DNA of 64,000 bases from Rhynchonema sp. JSB1_4 (lineage: Eukaryota; Nematoda; Chromadorea; Monhysterida; Xyalidae), in NCBI GenBank assembly GCA_030248065.1, contig JASAMV010008866.1, positions 18,337 through 82,336 on the forward strand. The letters run 5' to 3'. How positions within the stretch are numbered: position 1 is the stretch's first letter; each line of letters starts with the position of its first letter. A program made the position numbers and the translations under genes. Below, piece by piece: positions 46,501 through 59,000 of this stretch. Under the pieces are notes generated by a model that was given only the letters and a program-made list of their open reading frames with translations, did no database searches and was not told where the DNA came from.

Positions 46501-47739
46501 GCGAACACGAACCCGATTTCGGAGGTGGCAAATTGGTGAAACATAACATAAGTTTTGAGCACTTCTTCTGTTTATAAATTTCTATGCTGATCTGGTTTTG
46601 TATGGCATCCTGTTGCACTTGTTGTTTAATTTCAAATCTGAATAAATTTTTTGTTTGACCGTTCGATACCGGCACATCAGAACAAACAAAGAGAATAATG
46701 CGGAAAAAACAAGTAATAAACGCAAACCAACCAATCATCAGTAAGCACAACGTGAGTCTTGCGGTGCCGGTTACAGTCAACGCGCCCAATACAACGCCCA
46801 CAATGACACACGATAGGCCAAGCACTGAGATCACCACTATGAATAGACGCATCCACGTGCTGAAACCTTCGCTTCGATTTTCTCTTCCATTTAACTTTAA
46901 CATGAAGAGAAAGAGAAAATCCACACCTGTGCGTTGTGCGTCCACAACATCCTTTCAGATCTGAAGCGTCGAATGTTGGGCTGGCTGCTGTTTCGGGGTC
47001 GAGATTGTGGAAAGGGGGGAGGGTGGTCGGCGCATAAACACGGGACAATTCTGCCGCAGACAATGGGGTTCCTGGAACGGGTAGTCGGGTTTGGAAAGAT
47101 GTAGGTCATTTTTAGTTTGTCACGAATTAAATGTAAGCATGAAAATCCCAAACTCTGTCTCAACCCACCATTCAACTCTCCGAACATGCCACTCCTCCGT
47201 CTGTTCCCCTCCTGACTGCCGCCGGCCTCCCCCTGTCCATTCGATGTGTCTCCATCAAACAGCCCGCTCCGTTGCCATCGCGTCAGCTCTACCGCTGGGC
47301 TGGTGGCTCTGACGAGGTGCGGGGCAGCCCTGGGCAACCCTGAATGTCTGCCCCTCACATTGGGATACCCGGGCACCACGGGATATCTGACCGGGGGACG
47401 TTGACAGCCAGGCGGCGGCACTGATATTCGACCCCTGATGTGAGGCCTGGGCCTAGATGGTGCGGGCTCGCGTTGCGGCGGTGACTCGGCGGACGCTAAG
47501 CATTCAGGTATTAGTTCCGGCTCCAGTTCCAGTTCCGGTTCCGATGGTTCTGGAGGTTCCAGCCGGATTACGGTAGGACAGCGATTGGACTTTTTCGAAC
47601 ATTCGGGTGTGACACTCAAATCGGACTGACTAGAATCCAGCGAAGCGACGATTATATTGTGTGGTGAAACATCAGATGTGGCTTTTAGCTCAGAATTGGG
47701 CTCAAACGAGCACGAGGGCATGTCGGAGCTCAGCTGCAT
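40525..47739 (-). CDS. Two-membrane-span protein with PY motifs, family not recognised
   Basis: Seven exons with agreeing phases: 47739-47169, 47071-46927, 46859-46732, 42026-41838, 41756-41678, 41546-41322, 40981-40525, giving about 597 aa. The N-terminal 240 residues are Pro/Ser/Glu-rich and hydrophilic. Exons 3 and 4 encode two hydrophobic helices joined by a four-residue turn (TGTA): RLFIVVISVLGLSCVIVGVV and LTLCLLMIGVGIVLITVSAI. The helix-2 join across the 4.7-kb intron is supported by phase and by continuity of the hydrophobic stretch. The C-terminal region is cytoplasm-like with PPPPSY, PPPTY and PPSY motifs, typical ligands for WW domains of NEDD4-type ubiquitin ligases, and it ends SVYV, a possible PDZ ligand. 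An acceptor-like AG lies just before the ATG at 47739, so upstream exons may exist. The exon-4 donor is the least certain (two other phase-1 donors exist). It resembles small TMEM families in general plan only. Confidence 0.65.
42655..43060 (+). pseudogene. Decayed third copy of the zinc-finger gene
   Basis: The copy follows the layout of the two intact genes: an ATG followed by a NWPCAKC segment like the NRCWPCDKC start at 43689, then DNA close to the GACCATTCAAATG and TATTCAACCAAATTGAAGTC stretches of exon 1, a region like CGATCGCTG...GTTCGAAAG, and the intron end AAATATTTCAGTTGC plus AAATCGAGTCGT of exon 2 at about 43011-43038. Frameshifts and losses break the fingers, several Cys/His are missing, and the rest of exon 2 is absent. 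Confidence 0.75.
43689..44540 (+). CDS. C2H2 zinc-finger protein 1, nested in opposite-strand intron
   Basis: Two exons, 43689-44007 and 44095-44540, phase 1, 254 aa. It is almost entirely C2H2 fingers: three in exon 1, a half finger CVECSKVFG cut by the intron, then five in exon 2 (CAECQQCF, CQLCEFAS, CAVCGACF, CVECPKSF, CDQCGCSF), with linkers such as HTNEKPFKC and HSDERPFKC. Such proteins usually bind DNA; no effector domain (KRAB, BTB, SET) is present. The gene lies in the 4.7-kb intron of the minus-strand two-span gene. It ends one finger pair earlier than its paralogue at 45369, after an HMKMHK tail. Confidence 0.88.
45369..46411 (+). CDS. C2H2 zinc-finger protein 2, tandem paralogue
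   Basis: Two exons, 45369-45690 and 45774-46411, phase 1, 319 aa with about ten fingers. The architecture and intron position equal those of the gene at 43689, including the half finger CIECSKSLG before the intron. The first roughly 320 bp of exon 2 differ from the paralogue at only about three positions (one of them His to Arg), whereas exon 1 and the last fingers are clearly diverged. Two extra C-terminal fingers (CSQCDYAAS, CTGCSQSFK) are present. Start ATG at 45369; an upstream open stretch to 45303 lacks a better start. Confidence 0.88.
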
Positions 47740-50700
47740 GCTTCTGCAATTATTAGGTCATGTGAAATCGGTCGAAATTGTTCTGTTGTTTTTCAAAAAT
47801 GAAAGAAGAGAAAAGCATACCACGACACTTCATAAAACGCAATGATGTGCAGGCCCGTTATTAAGGCAAGAAAGCTCCCACAAAAAATTAAAGAACGCAT
47901 GAAAGCAGAAAATGAGTATGTTGCGTAGGCGCATGGCGTGTTACTGGTGAAACGATTAATAATCCCGGTCGGGGCCAAGCACAAAGACACGCAACCCGAC
48001 TTATACTAGGATTCGGATGTTCGGGCTCGAATTTTGAGCCAGATAACGCTCATGCTTCAAATAAAATTTTTGACTGGATCAGGCGTAAAGAGTATGCGAA
48101 TCATGTTCTTCCGAAACAAGACCGAATATCACCCAAAACGACTATCCAGCTTGAAGCCTGGGCACACACGCAGACTAATTTCTGTGCATCCGAACACTTG
48201 TAAACAGACAGGCTGCTTGCATGACATTACAGTGTGGTTGCAATGCTGCCATGTACATATCATGATTAAAATCGCCCCTGTGGAGTCATCTTGAACGCAG
48301 ACACAAACATCAGTCGGGGTTAACGGACCAATTGAGACATCAAATGGTTATTGGGTCGTATGCGGTACCTTGCTAAATCAGGGTACGTTTGAGTGGTTTG
48401 CCCTGAACAGGAGCGTGCAATCTTGTCCCAGATTTCCGTTATGAACCGCCCGAACTATAAGGAACAGCAGCATTATTGTGAACACAAAGGCAATCTATAT
48501 ACGGAGGAAAAGCTGGACCACATCAAACATTATCTGCGTTTGGGATCAGACTGCTGCGGTCGAACAGTGTTTATTTATTATGCCATGTTCGTGTCACTGG
48601 CGTTTCGGAGATGTTGGGTACCAGACGTTATGCTGGGAGTTTCTGTTAGCCCACGCTTACCGAAGATGTTCATTATGTAGGCAGGGCCTGTCCAGGCTTG
48701 GGCTTACAGTAGACTAGCCTAAGCTACTGTACATGATGCACACTGTGTGTGTGACCAATAGTGCGCTCAGTACCCAACAGCCACAATACAACGATCATGA
48801 CATTGCATGTGTGTCTGTGTAACAGCTTATGGATTCGGGATAAGCATGTGCAGCAGCTTGGGTGTTTCATTCAACCCCTCCCCCAGGGCTGCATGTGACC
48901 TCTGATGACTTATACCCAGCTTGGTTAAGCCCTTGTCTGGATAAAATATGCTAGTTGTGCGACATCGGATGTTTGGGCACATGAAACAAAGGTTTTCTCG
49001 TCTTATCCAATAAAAATAAAAGAAATCGACATAAAAATGAAAGATGTCAAAGTCAACAAAATGCAACCTTGGAACTAAACATTCGAAAAAATATCCAAAT
49101 GCCCATCTGAACACGAATTGCATCCACTGATGCTCATAAATGCGACGTTTGGATAAAAAGATCGAAGTTCAATGGAAAAACGGGTAGAGATGCACATAAA
49201 TGTCAAAGAAATTGTTTAGACACAAAATGACTAAAAATGTAGAATTACACCAAAATTGAGATATATCGCCCGTGAAAAAGTGCGCGCGTGCATTCCTTTT
49301 GATAATATGGATTTGTAAAAACGATTACCTTGTGTAAAAAATATGCGTACCTCCATGAGAAATAAAAAAGCATAATTCCAGTTAAGGTGACTGAGCAAAT
49401 ACATATCATAATGCACCGATAAACCACCTGATCCGAAAAAAGTATTGATAAAATATTATGGTGGAAGAGTATAACAAAAGTAGAATTGATTGATCAGATT
49501 GCAGGATGAGACTTTTCAGGAAGAAATCATCCGAGGTAAAATGAAATAAATTGGGATTTGAAATTTTCTGACGCGTGGTAATACCGAATAAATGTGGACA
49601 TTTGACAAGTTCAAAAAAAATTGGAAACGCTCATTTGCTCCCGAACATTTTTTGTACACACAAACAAACGACACAAACAAACCGCGTGCGGTAGAATGAT
49701 GTTTTGTGGCCGAAACGAACACAAATACAAAGCAACCGCGTCCATAATAGGATGAAACACGCATTCATTTGGGATTCGGAGTTCATGATTGTGTTATGAG
49801 GGCATTTGGGGTGGGACAGTTCCTGGATTAGTGGGTACCACTGGTTAGTCAATAGATCGATTTGGAACATCTACTGAGTGTGCCTGAGAACTGGCCTTGT
49901 CCAACGCGCATTCGGAAGTGAAAACGGAAGGAAAACCCTCATCAATTGGTTTGCGTTAGTTGGCGTACGAGGTTTCACTCTTTATTGATATTTGACCATG
50001 TTGTGTAGTCACTCGCGCATTATCATTTACTGATCGATATTATGCGAGGATCAATGGGCAATTTTGTGGGGATCCATTTTTACTCAAAATGTTTGTGGTC
50101 TAAATTCGCCTCGCGCAACTTTTAAAAATTTCGATACGCTTATTTTAGCATTCGAGGAAAAGGTTGATAGTAAAATTTTGAGGAAATCTGGAACTCGAAA
50201 TCATAAAAACATGGTTTTGAAATAAAATTTGCGGTTTCACATCTATTTTGAGAATTGATCTAATGATGTTGGCATATTAGAAGTGGAGCTCATGATTATT
50301 TCAAAGATGCAGCCGTGAAATTTAGGTGTGTTGACTGACCCAGTCTCGCCCGCAATTTCTCTAATTCAACGTTAGTGGGGTGATCTCATATCATTATTTA
50401 TTAAATGCGTAATTACGTATGAAGTGTGACACAAAATTACATGTTGGTGGGCAACGTTATGGACCTACATATACCTAATAGATCTGAATAAAAAGTATGG
50501 CTAGATAAAAAATTGGTGCACAAATCATTCAGACAAAAGTACAATTTTCCGATGAAGGCTGCTGCCCAATGACTGAACATTTTTGATGATAAAAGATCAG
50601 TGCGTTCGATAACCAGAATTACTATGGCAAAACGGTGAACTTTTAAAAAATCTAAAAATTACAGAAAAAACAACTCGAAAGCAACAAACATTGCAGAGCC

Positions 50701-53700
50701 CACCACGCACGTTGGCAAGAGCGTGTCACACAAAAATTTCTCTCGAAAGTCCTTGAACCAGGAGCGAAATTATATCGCACAATGAACATTACATTTCGTA
50801 ACGTGGAGAGGAGAACAGGGACTTTTTATTTTTCTCCACTGTACGAATTTTAAGTCCAAAACTCACATACTGTATAGTGGCATAGAAGCAGCAATTTAGT
50901 TGAGATACATATATACATAACGTCAACGAAAAGTTCAAATCAGCAAGCAAGAACAAGCAGCATGACTATGACAGGCAAGACAAAGGATCCTAAGCCAAAT
51001 TCTCTGCCCATCAGCGTCGGTCAAATGAGGCCAATTTACATGGGCAGTAGTCAGCTTTGCTTCGTTAGACTGGCGCGCAAAGAGCCCATTTCAGCGGTCC
51101 AGAACACAAACACATGGTCGTCTCTGGCTAGACGATAACACAAGAAGAGCCATTTTTGGGGTCATTAGGGGTTGCAACTGGGACTATGTGATTAGCATTT
51201 ATTTTCGGTTGTGGCAAAATAAAAATCTGTAATCATGTCCTCTTTTGAGGACAGATAAATTTCAGAAAGCCGATTATTCAATGGTCTCCAATTGCTTTGT
51301 GAATAAATACTGAATGAAATAAACAGACGATGGGTGCTGGAGGGGGTATGATGTAACGATGGAACATCAACATAGCGATCATGGCCGTATTTACAAAAGT
51401 TCAGTTTCAATCAGGCAGAATTGCATGTCACCATAATGGTGACTACAACTCTGACTGCGTGGATGTGAGTGCATGTTCCGTGAAACATCAGATGTATACA
51501 TTCACTGAGCGGAAATGCACTTGCTGCAATTCGCTGATGTTTCACAGAGCGCGTGAAACAAAAACCGTCCACTTTCGTAAATACGGCCCGGCTTGTCACT
51601 CACACCTGCCAGCAACATTCAAACACTTGTAGAGGCGGCCAAGCGTGCAGCATGTTTTATTGTCATGCGAACATGGCATGATGTACATGGCTATCGAGAA
51701 AGTTTGTCACAAATTTAGTGGTGCAAAGATCGCCCTGGCTGGTGCTGCGCTCAATTAAATCCAAAAACTACAAAATGTAATATTAATAGTGTCCACTACT
51801 TTGTGGGTGACCAGCCATGCATGAGTTGTTCAACTGTTGAAAGCTGATTTTTATTTACTGAAGTTTTGTCACCTCCCCGACCAAATTTTGCTGAACTAAA
51901 GTTTTCAGGTGCTATTGTGAAAGTTGGTAGTGCAACTTCCATTGTGTTATTGTTTAAAAAATTACGGGGTAAAAATCAGCAATAAAACTGGTAAAACGCG
52001 AAAAAAGTGCCCAAAAGGCGGTCAACACTGCACTTTGCTCGTCAGAGACAAAGATTGTACTGTTTCGGACAGACAAAGAGCGCAAAAACATAATTTTGAG
52101 TGACTATGACATTGTAAAAACAGTCGAAATCACTATTTGTTGCAGTGCAGGGCGTGGGGTTGTCAGGGCGAACCAACAAGTAATAGTAAATGTATTATGT
52201 CTGTAACCATGACTTGGGAACACAAGGACACAAAACACACGGTGATCACTGTTCACAAAGTTGTTTATAGCTGCGTCTCGTTTGACAAGGACGAAAACCT
52301 GATCTTCTTGAAAGTTTTGAAAATGAGCATTAGAATGTGCTTGGTTTTAGGTGGACAATGTACTGTGCTTTGCCAAAAGAAACCGCGCAGTGCCAGCCAA
52401 CACCTGAGTTTTGAAACCATTTAGTTTATCCAAAACCTTGTTTCAAAAACGACATTTCTGAAACGAGACAAACTATACACATTCGAAAGAATGCGCGAAA
52501 ATCTCGGGTTGGCGAAGACAATTTTTTATCGTGTCCGTTGGTGCGTGTGCAAGCAAGAACATGGAAAAATTTACCTTTGTATTTGAAACGAGCAATTTGC
52601 TATTTCATTATGGCTGACGCGCGGACGTGCGCTAGGATTTAGATAGTCGATGCGATGTTGTACCTGTACTGTTTTGATCAAGATAACGACCATATTGTAT
52701 TTACTCGTTTTTGTAGCAATTTTACGTGCTATTATTCCATAGTACAGTTGCTGAACATAGTTTTGGAGACGAAAAGCACGAATGTGCACGCTTTGCTTCG
52801 TTCCAGATGAACACAATTCGTATGAAAAAAAACAAATAAAATAAATTAAGGAAACACGTACAGTGTGCGTTTAAGCTACGGTACGAATAACACCATTCAA
52901 TTCAAAACAAGAAAGACCGCACAGTGAAAGAAAGAAACCAAATCAGAAATTTGAAAATTAATCTGACAAGCCAACCAGGCCAGCCTCACACGTCGACGGC
53001 ACACATGATAACAGCGAGATCACAAAGAAGACGTAACATCTGCTCAGATCATTTTGAAAGACATAAGCCGCTTTGCTGATTGGCTTTGTTACGCGCTCAA
53101 TGATGCCAGTCAATCATACTGTATCGCACGTTGCAAACGTCGTACGTATTGTTACAGGTTTGGAGGACGGGGTCCAGGAGTTCTTGGGTACCTGGCAAAG
53201 TCCTGGCCCAGATCAGAGGGTACAAGGCGAAACTAAAGCTTTCGGCGAGTTGCACAACTTCGCCATTTCAATAAACAGATAAAAGCAAAAACAGGACAGG
53301 ATGATTGGCTTTATTGTCGGCAAGTTACCCTACGCGTCGACAGGGTTGAATAAATCGTCTGTTTAGCACTTGGTGCTTCGATCACACAAGAAAAACACAA
53401 CAGACGTGCTTGTACGTGTGAAGCATCTGATCAACAAAGCATGAATGAACCAACAAGCACATTGGGCACTTAGCATAGTCTGTTTTGGGACAAAAAGGAC
53501 AAAAGGACACACTCCAAAAGGAGACAAGACCATTTTGCGGGATGCCGCGCGCAGAAAGCTGGGGGTAATGCGCGCGCTTCTGCTGCACATCTGCTCATGT
53601 AGAAACGCACAGACATTTTCTAGCAATGTCCCATGCAATAAAGTGCACCGTCATGTTTTACATTACGTTCCCGTTGTTATACCTATACGTACAGATCCGC

Positions 53701-56041
53701 AGAACTGGAACGAGCGTTGGAACTCTATTGCAGATTCTGGCATGCATAAAATAATAATTTCTTATATTGTAAACACGAGAATGGAGTCTATTTATTACAG
53801 CCTGGCTCAGCGTGGGGCCTATTTCTCTATTTTTTCGAGTCACCAGATGCTAATCAGTCTGGCATGCCAGAAGTGGTGTATACACACAGGGATGGTAAAG
53901 ATGGCATTAGAGACAGATCAATGGATACGTAAGAGTGTTTTGGATTGATTTTGTGAAAATGCTTAATACATTCTGAGCTACACTATGAAGCTGAAACCTA
54001 ATCGAAGACTTGGTGTATCGTTGCACGCAGTCTCCAGTGAGAAGAGAGGAAAGAGAAGAAGATAAACCAACGTGAAAAACTTAGACGGTAACCTATTCTC
54101 AGTTTGACACATGTCTCCAAAAACAGGTACATGTTGAACAAGCGTCGACCGCGTTTATTGGCAAAATGAGATCCAATTTTAATTTTACGTCAGAATATGG
54201 TGTGCACGTCGAATTAAAAACAAAAGAAGATGCACATACTGTATACGGCAGATATAGGCATCCTCCAGAACACGTTTCACCCGCGAAATAATAAACACGT
54301 TTGGTGCACAAAATAATCAACTGCTGACGTTTTAGTGGGTGCGATTCGGTTAGTTGCGCAGTGCACGACAACAAAACGAGGTCATTTGGATATTGTGGTT
54401 GTGGGCTGATGTAGATTCTTATTTTGGTGCAACAGACGTCTCACTTTTGAGAAAGGGTGCTCTTTGCATATCTGGGTCCCAAGAAGTCCAAATGGTTCAA
54501 AATGTACCAGTAGTGCAAAACTGTGTTTTTGAAAACGTTTTGTAACCATATTAGGCTTAGGCGATCTGTGGAACCATAATAATGATTAGTATACCAAACT
54601 CAGCGGGGTTATCAACTGTGACATTGGCAGTGCTGCTGTGATGCTGGGGAACGCTATGTAACACCGAGCCAATACGAACGGGATCAGTACCCAGCTGCGA
54701 GGGGCCTGAAACGCATGCGGGAGCAACAAGACCCCGCATTTGCGTCTTGCAAGAACGTGTCGGTAATAACGCGCATCACAAAACACCACCAAATCGGCAA
54801 TATCGAAATTAAAAGTCGTGTCACAGTGCGGAAATACTAATATATATAGGTTGACTACTACATTATTATGGTGAAAGGTCAGATAGGGACAAGTGGCTGA
54901 GCATGGGTTTCCATTGCCAAAGACTGAGAGCATCGAAAACTGGTGCATGGAGTTTGGGTTTCTCGGATAATTCTGGATGCGCGATGTACATGTTGTACAA
55001 CTCTGTGGCCCAACAATGAAAGAAAATTGTGCAAAACATCAACAACAACGAAACCTCTGTGTATTACAAGTACAATTGGCAATGATTTATGTCTCCATAG
55101 ACGGTGACATGACAAAAAGCAGTTTATAAATCATAAGAATAAGAGAATTATTGTCGTTGTTGTTATCCAAAAATAAAACAAATTTTCTTGAAATATTATG
55201 GGATCTAATTATGTTCAACTGTCCCTAACGTCAAACAATGGTTTGTGGTTGTTGTTCAGTTGTCGAAATGGCCACAGAATGACCAGTGGTCCAGTCAATT
55301 ACCTCTAATTGCAATTTTTATCAAAAATCTGTTTTTGGTGACCGTCTGTAAGTATATTTGTAACTTTGCATTCTTCGGTGGTGGGAAAACTCTTTGGTGA
55401 GAAACAAAGAAAAATGCATTGTCTCAGTGGAGTGAGCTGAAAATTCAAAACCATTGTGAAGTGACCAAAACATCTGGTGTTAGTTGCCTCTAAATTAAAA
55501 TGCACCAATTCGTGCGGTCTGTTCCAGTTCACATCTGCAGAAGAATTGATTAATCCACATGTTTTTTTGGGAATAAAAATTTAATGAACTTTAGTATAAT
55601 GTTTCAATATACAGTTACCGACAGGTGACTGATGTTTCATTGTATGATACATATTGCCACAGGATTAAAATACTTGAGAAAACGATAAGTGAACAGACCA
55701 GAAATGCACAGTGAAGCATAACCGTGGACAAGATACTAACCATACAGGCGCTAAGAATCACTGAAATCACCCGGCCTTTAAAAAGTTAAGAAATTTAAAA
55801 GCTTTTGATTTCGTATGTCAAACGTACCCGCAAAAGCAACGATAAATCTCTATATACAAAATGCAATGCATGGTAAAAACATGAATCAAAGTATGAAATG
55901 TCCAGTTGCAGTAAGAAATCTCAACAGACAATGTAGATAATAAATCTGCATTTGAGCACTCAATTGGTCTAATTAAGCACAGAACAACAAAAGTGACAAG
56001 GCGCGATAATGCATTTCGATCAACAGACAACAAATCAATGA
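47740..56041. other. 8.3-kb region with no gene recognised
   Basis: It lies upstream of the two-span gene and downstream of the SID-1-like stop, so it may contain 5' exons of the former and the 3' UTR of the latter. Open frames are short and without family marks. A hairpin built from TGAAACATCA and its inverse lies at 51480-51545. A weak similarity to zinc-finger DNA is seen near 50770-50870. No transposon with clear ends was found. Confidence 0.55.
51480..51545. repeat. Inverted pair of TGAAACATCA
   Basis: GTGAAACATCA at 51480-51490 faces TGATGTTTCAC at 51535-51545, an 11-bp exact inverted pair with a 44-bp loop. It belongs to the dispersed TGAAACATCA set and resembles the hairpin at 1148-1291 in this respect. 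Confidence 0.7.
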
Positions 56042-59000
56042 TCAAAACACCTTGATTTTGGAGCGAGACACACAGTACAGATCGTCATCGGCGCACAACA
56101 GAATCATAAATGAGAGAAACAGACTGAGTGCTGATGTAAAGTGCCAACAATCGTGGAAATCGTAGAAGTTGAATAGCAGACATTCGCGATTCAGTTCGCG
56201 GGACCGGGCCGGCGACATCTGAAATTATAAGCGACGACGATTGCTGATAACAGCTCGGTCATGGCATGAGATGCGACCACAAGCGTTCATGTCAGCCGAT
56301 GTTTCATACAATGGCGGAAGATAAAAAACACTCACGGTAACAAACAGCACATAGCCTGATCTATCGGTTCGACAAGTTCAAGCCCGATGGACTTGGTGCA
56401 TTTTTGCTTTTCTGCACCTGACTTTTCTGAGCATTTGCAGAAGAACTGTCAATAACTTACACTCCAACTGGCACTGTGTTGCATGAACAACAGTAAACTG
56501 CAAATCCAGCTAATCGTCGCCAGAACTATGGTGACAATCGGTCGCCACAGAATACGCTCCCCGTGGCGCAACTGGAAATTTGAATTAGGTATGGCATTTC
56601 AGAACGTTTAAAGCTGCTGGTCAACAACCCTTCGACCGCGCTTGATCTATGGGGTGGAATATATAAACAAAGCTTGGACATCGTGTTACTCGACCCTAAT
56701 CTGGCGAGCCGATTGGTTGCTTCCTGATGTTTCACGGCCACGTTGAAGTTTGCACCTGGTGAAAAAAACCGAAAAAATTTGAAACGTTGCTGTGACACGA
56801 ATAGGCTGTTTCAAAGTTTGATACTAAAGTGACAGCAACCTCCAACATTGTGGCAAAAACCGCAATGCACAATAGCTATTGAAACGTCCGCATTGTTGAA
56901 TAAAAAGATAAAAGATTTCAGAAACCTGGCCATTTTTTGCTAGGATTTTCTACTCGTGTAATTTTAAGCATCTGTGGTAAATGAAATAAGTTGTCAATTA
57001 CAAATAAAAATCCTCTAATTATCAAGTTCCTTGTTTGTGCTTCCCAGTTTTCAAAACCCTACACAGCTCACAGAATGTTTACCACAACATGCGCAAGGCA
57101 GCCATTCTCTCAGCGCACACACAACGACAACACACAGCCGGCACAGCGATAACACAGCAATGTTTCACAGCTGGCCAGCTTTGTGTGTGTGCGCATTGGA
57201 AAGGCTGCCTTGCGCATGTTGTGGTAAACATTGTGTGAGCTGTGTAGGGTTTTGAAAACTGGGGAGCACAAACAAGGAACTTGATAATTAGATGATTTTT
57301 ATTTGTAATTGACAACTTATTTCATTCACCACAGATGCTTAAAATTACACGAGTACAAAATCCTAGCAAAAAATGACCAGGTTTCTGAAACCTTTTATTT
57401 TTTTGTTCAACAATGCGGACGTTTCAATAGCTATTGTGCATTGCGGTTTTTGTCACAATGTTGGAGGTTGCTGTCACTCCAGTATCAAACTTTGAAACAG
57501 CCTATTCGTGTCACAGCAGCGTTTCAAATTTTTTCGGTTTTTTTCACCAGGTGCAAACTTCAACGTGGCCGTGAAACATCAGGAAGCAACCAATCGGCTG
57601 GCCAGATTAGGGTCGAGTAACACGATGTCCAAACTTTGTTTATATATACTACCCCCCAAGATCAAGCGCGGTCGAAGGGTTGTTGACCAGCACCTTTAAA
57701 AGCAAAATAAGAAGCACACACGGCACCTTCATTCCCAGATAATACACGGTGTAGAGCAACAGATTCGCAATGAATATCACCAGCATAAAACTTGGGAAGT
57801 CTTTCGGTCGCTGTAGCACACCGAGCACAAGTCTGCAAGAAAACGAGTGGGAGCGATAACGAAAAATAAAAGAAACAAAGTTTAGCCAACTTACAAGCTA
57901 ATATTGACGCCGTTGACCAGCAACAGGAACAATAACCGACCCTGAAAGACACATTACACGTAGATTAGTTATCCAACATTCCAAAAATACAACAAAGGAA
58001 AAAACCAAAAACAGTACCGGATAAACGGGCATACAGCAATATGGCAGCGAGCTTCTCCAGTTGTGTCTGAATGCACTGAACATGTTCACATTATAGATCT
58101 TCCACTCTCCTTTGTAATAGAACTCGACACTAGTTGATATAAGCAGGAGAGCATAGCAAATGCTGAATATGATCCAGAAGACCAGCGAACGGAAATACTG
58201 AAACATTTGTGAGCGGTCAGACGGCAAATTAAGAACATAATCAGCGAAATAAAGATGAAAAGAAAATTATAATGATGTGATGATCAACCGACCACGCCAC
58301 ACATTCCAAACAGGATGACGGCAGCCATAACGCCATACGCCACATGTGCGTTGGCATTGATATCGGGGTGTCGAAGCTGATAGATCTTCAACACACCCAG
58401 CAGACCGATCATGTACATGAATGACGTATCTGATAATAAGAATAAGATTTCAAGTGAACACTGAAACACGAGGAAATAATTAAGAAAAGAAAGCAGCTAA
58501 CCGAACTGATAGTTACTCGACGACGGACACACGTGATAGGATGCACTCAGCACACCCTCCATCATTATGGCAACACCAATGGCGTAGAACAGACCGTAAT
58601 GCTTGGGCAGGCCGCATGACTAAAACGAAGATATAATATTTTATATAAAATAAATCTGAAATAAACCGAAACATACGTGCGGATTAAGACCGGCAACCAC
58701 AAGTGCGCGATCCAACTTGCGATTGCGAATATCTCTGGCCCCGACGATCAGAAAGAACAACAGACCCAAGGCGACGTAGCCAGAATTGCTGCACAAAACA
58801 TACCAATAGAAAGAAACGTAGTCCAATTTATGAAACGACCAACCACCAACCTGATAATGCTGTTGAAGGCAAAGAAACTGAGAAACGGCCGCGCACACAA
58901 GTAGTTGTAGTAACACAAGTCGAGATCGCCGGATTCAGTGGTGGTTTGCAGCCAGATAAACACCAATTGCACAACTGGCAATGCGTAGAACAGCGAGATC

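Noticed and set aside
46897..47168. Extension of the first exon of the two-span gene past 47169
   Set aside because: The frame stays open by chance; splicing at 47168 in phase 1 to 47071 gives a consistent chain into the membrane helices.
47793..47990. Hydrophobic minus-strand frame upstream of the two-span gene
   Set aside because: It could be an extra membrane exon, but the best donor leads to a stop on joining the next exon. Not supported.
50770..50880. Zinc-finger gene fossil
   Set aside because: Short resemblances such as TTATATCGCACAATG and AAGTCCAAAACTCAC to the finger genes are too brief and degraded to annotate.
53445..53948. 167-residue open frame
   Set aside because: No recognisable domain, no splice partner, and composition like the surrounding spacer.
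57031..57315. Mirror-image open frames at the centre of the palindrome
   Set aside because: They appear on both strands because of the symmetry and have no protein-like pattern.
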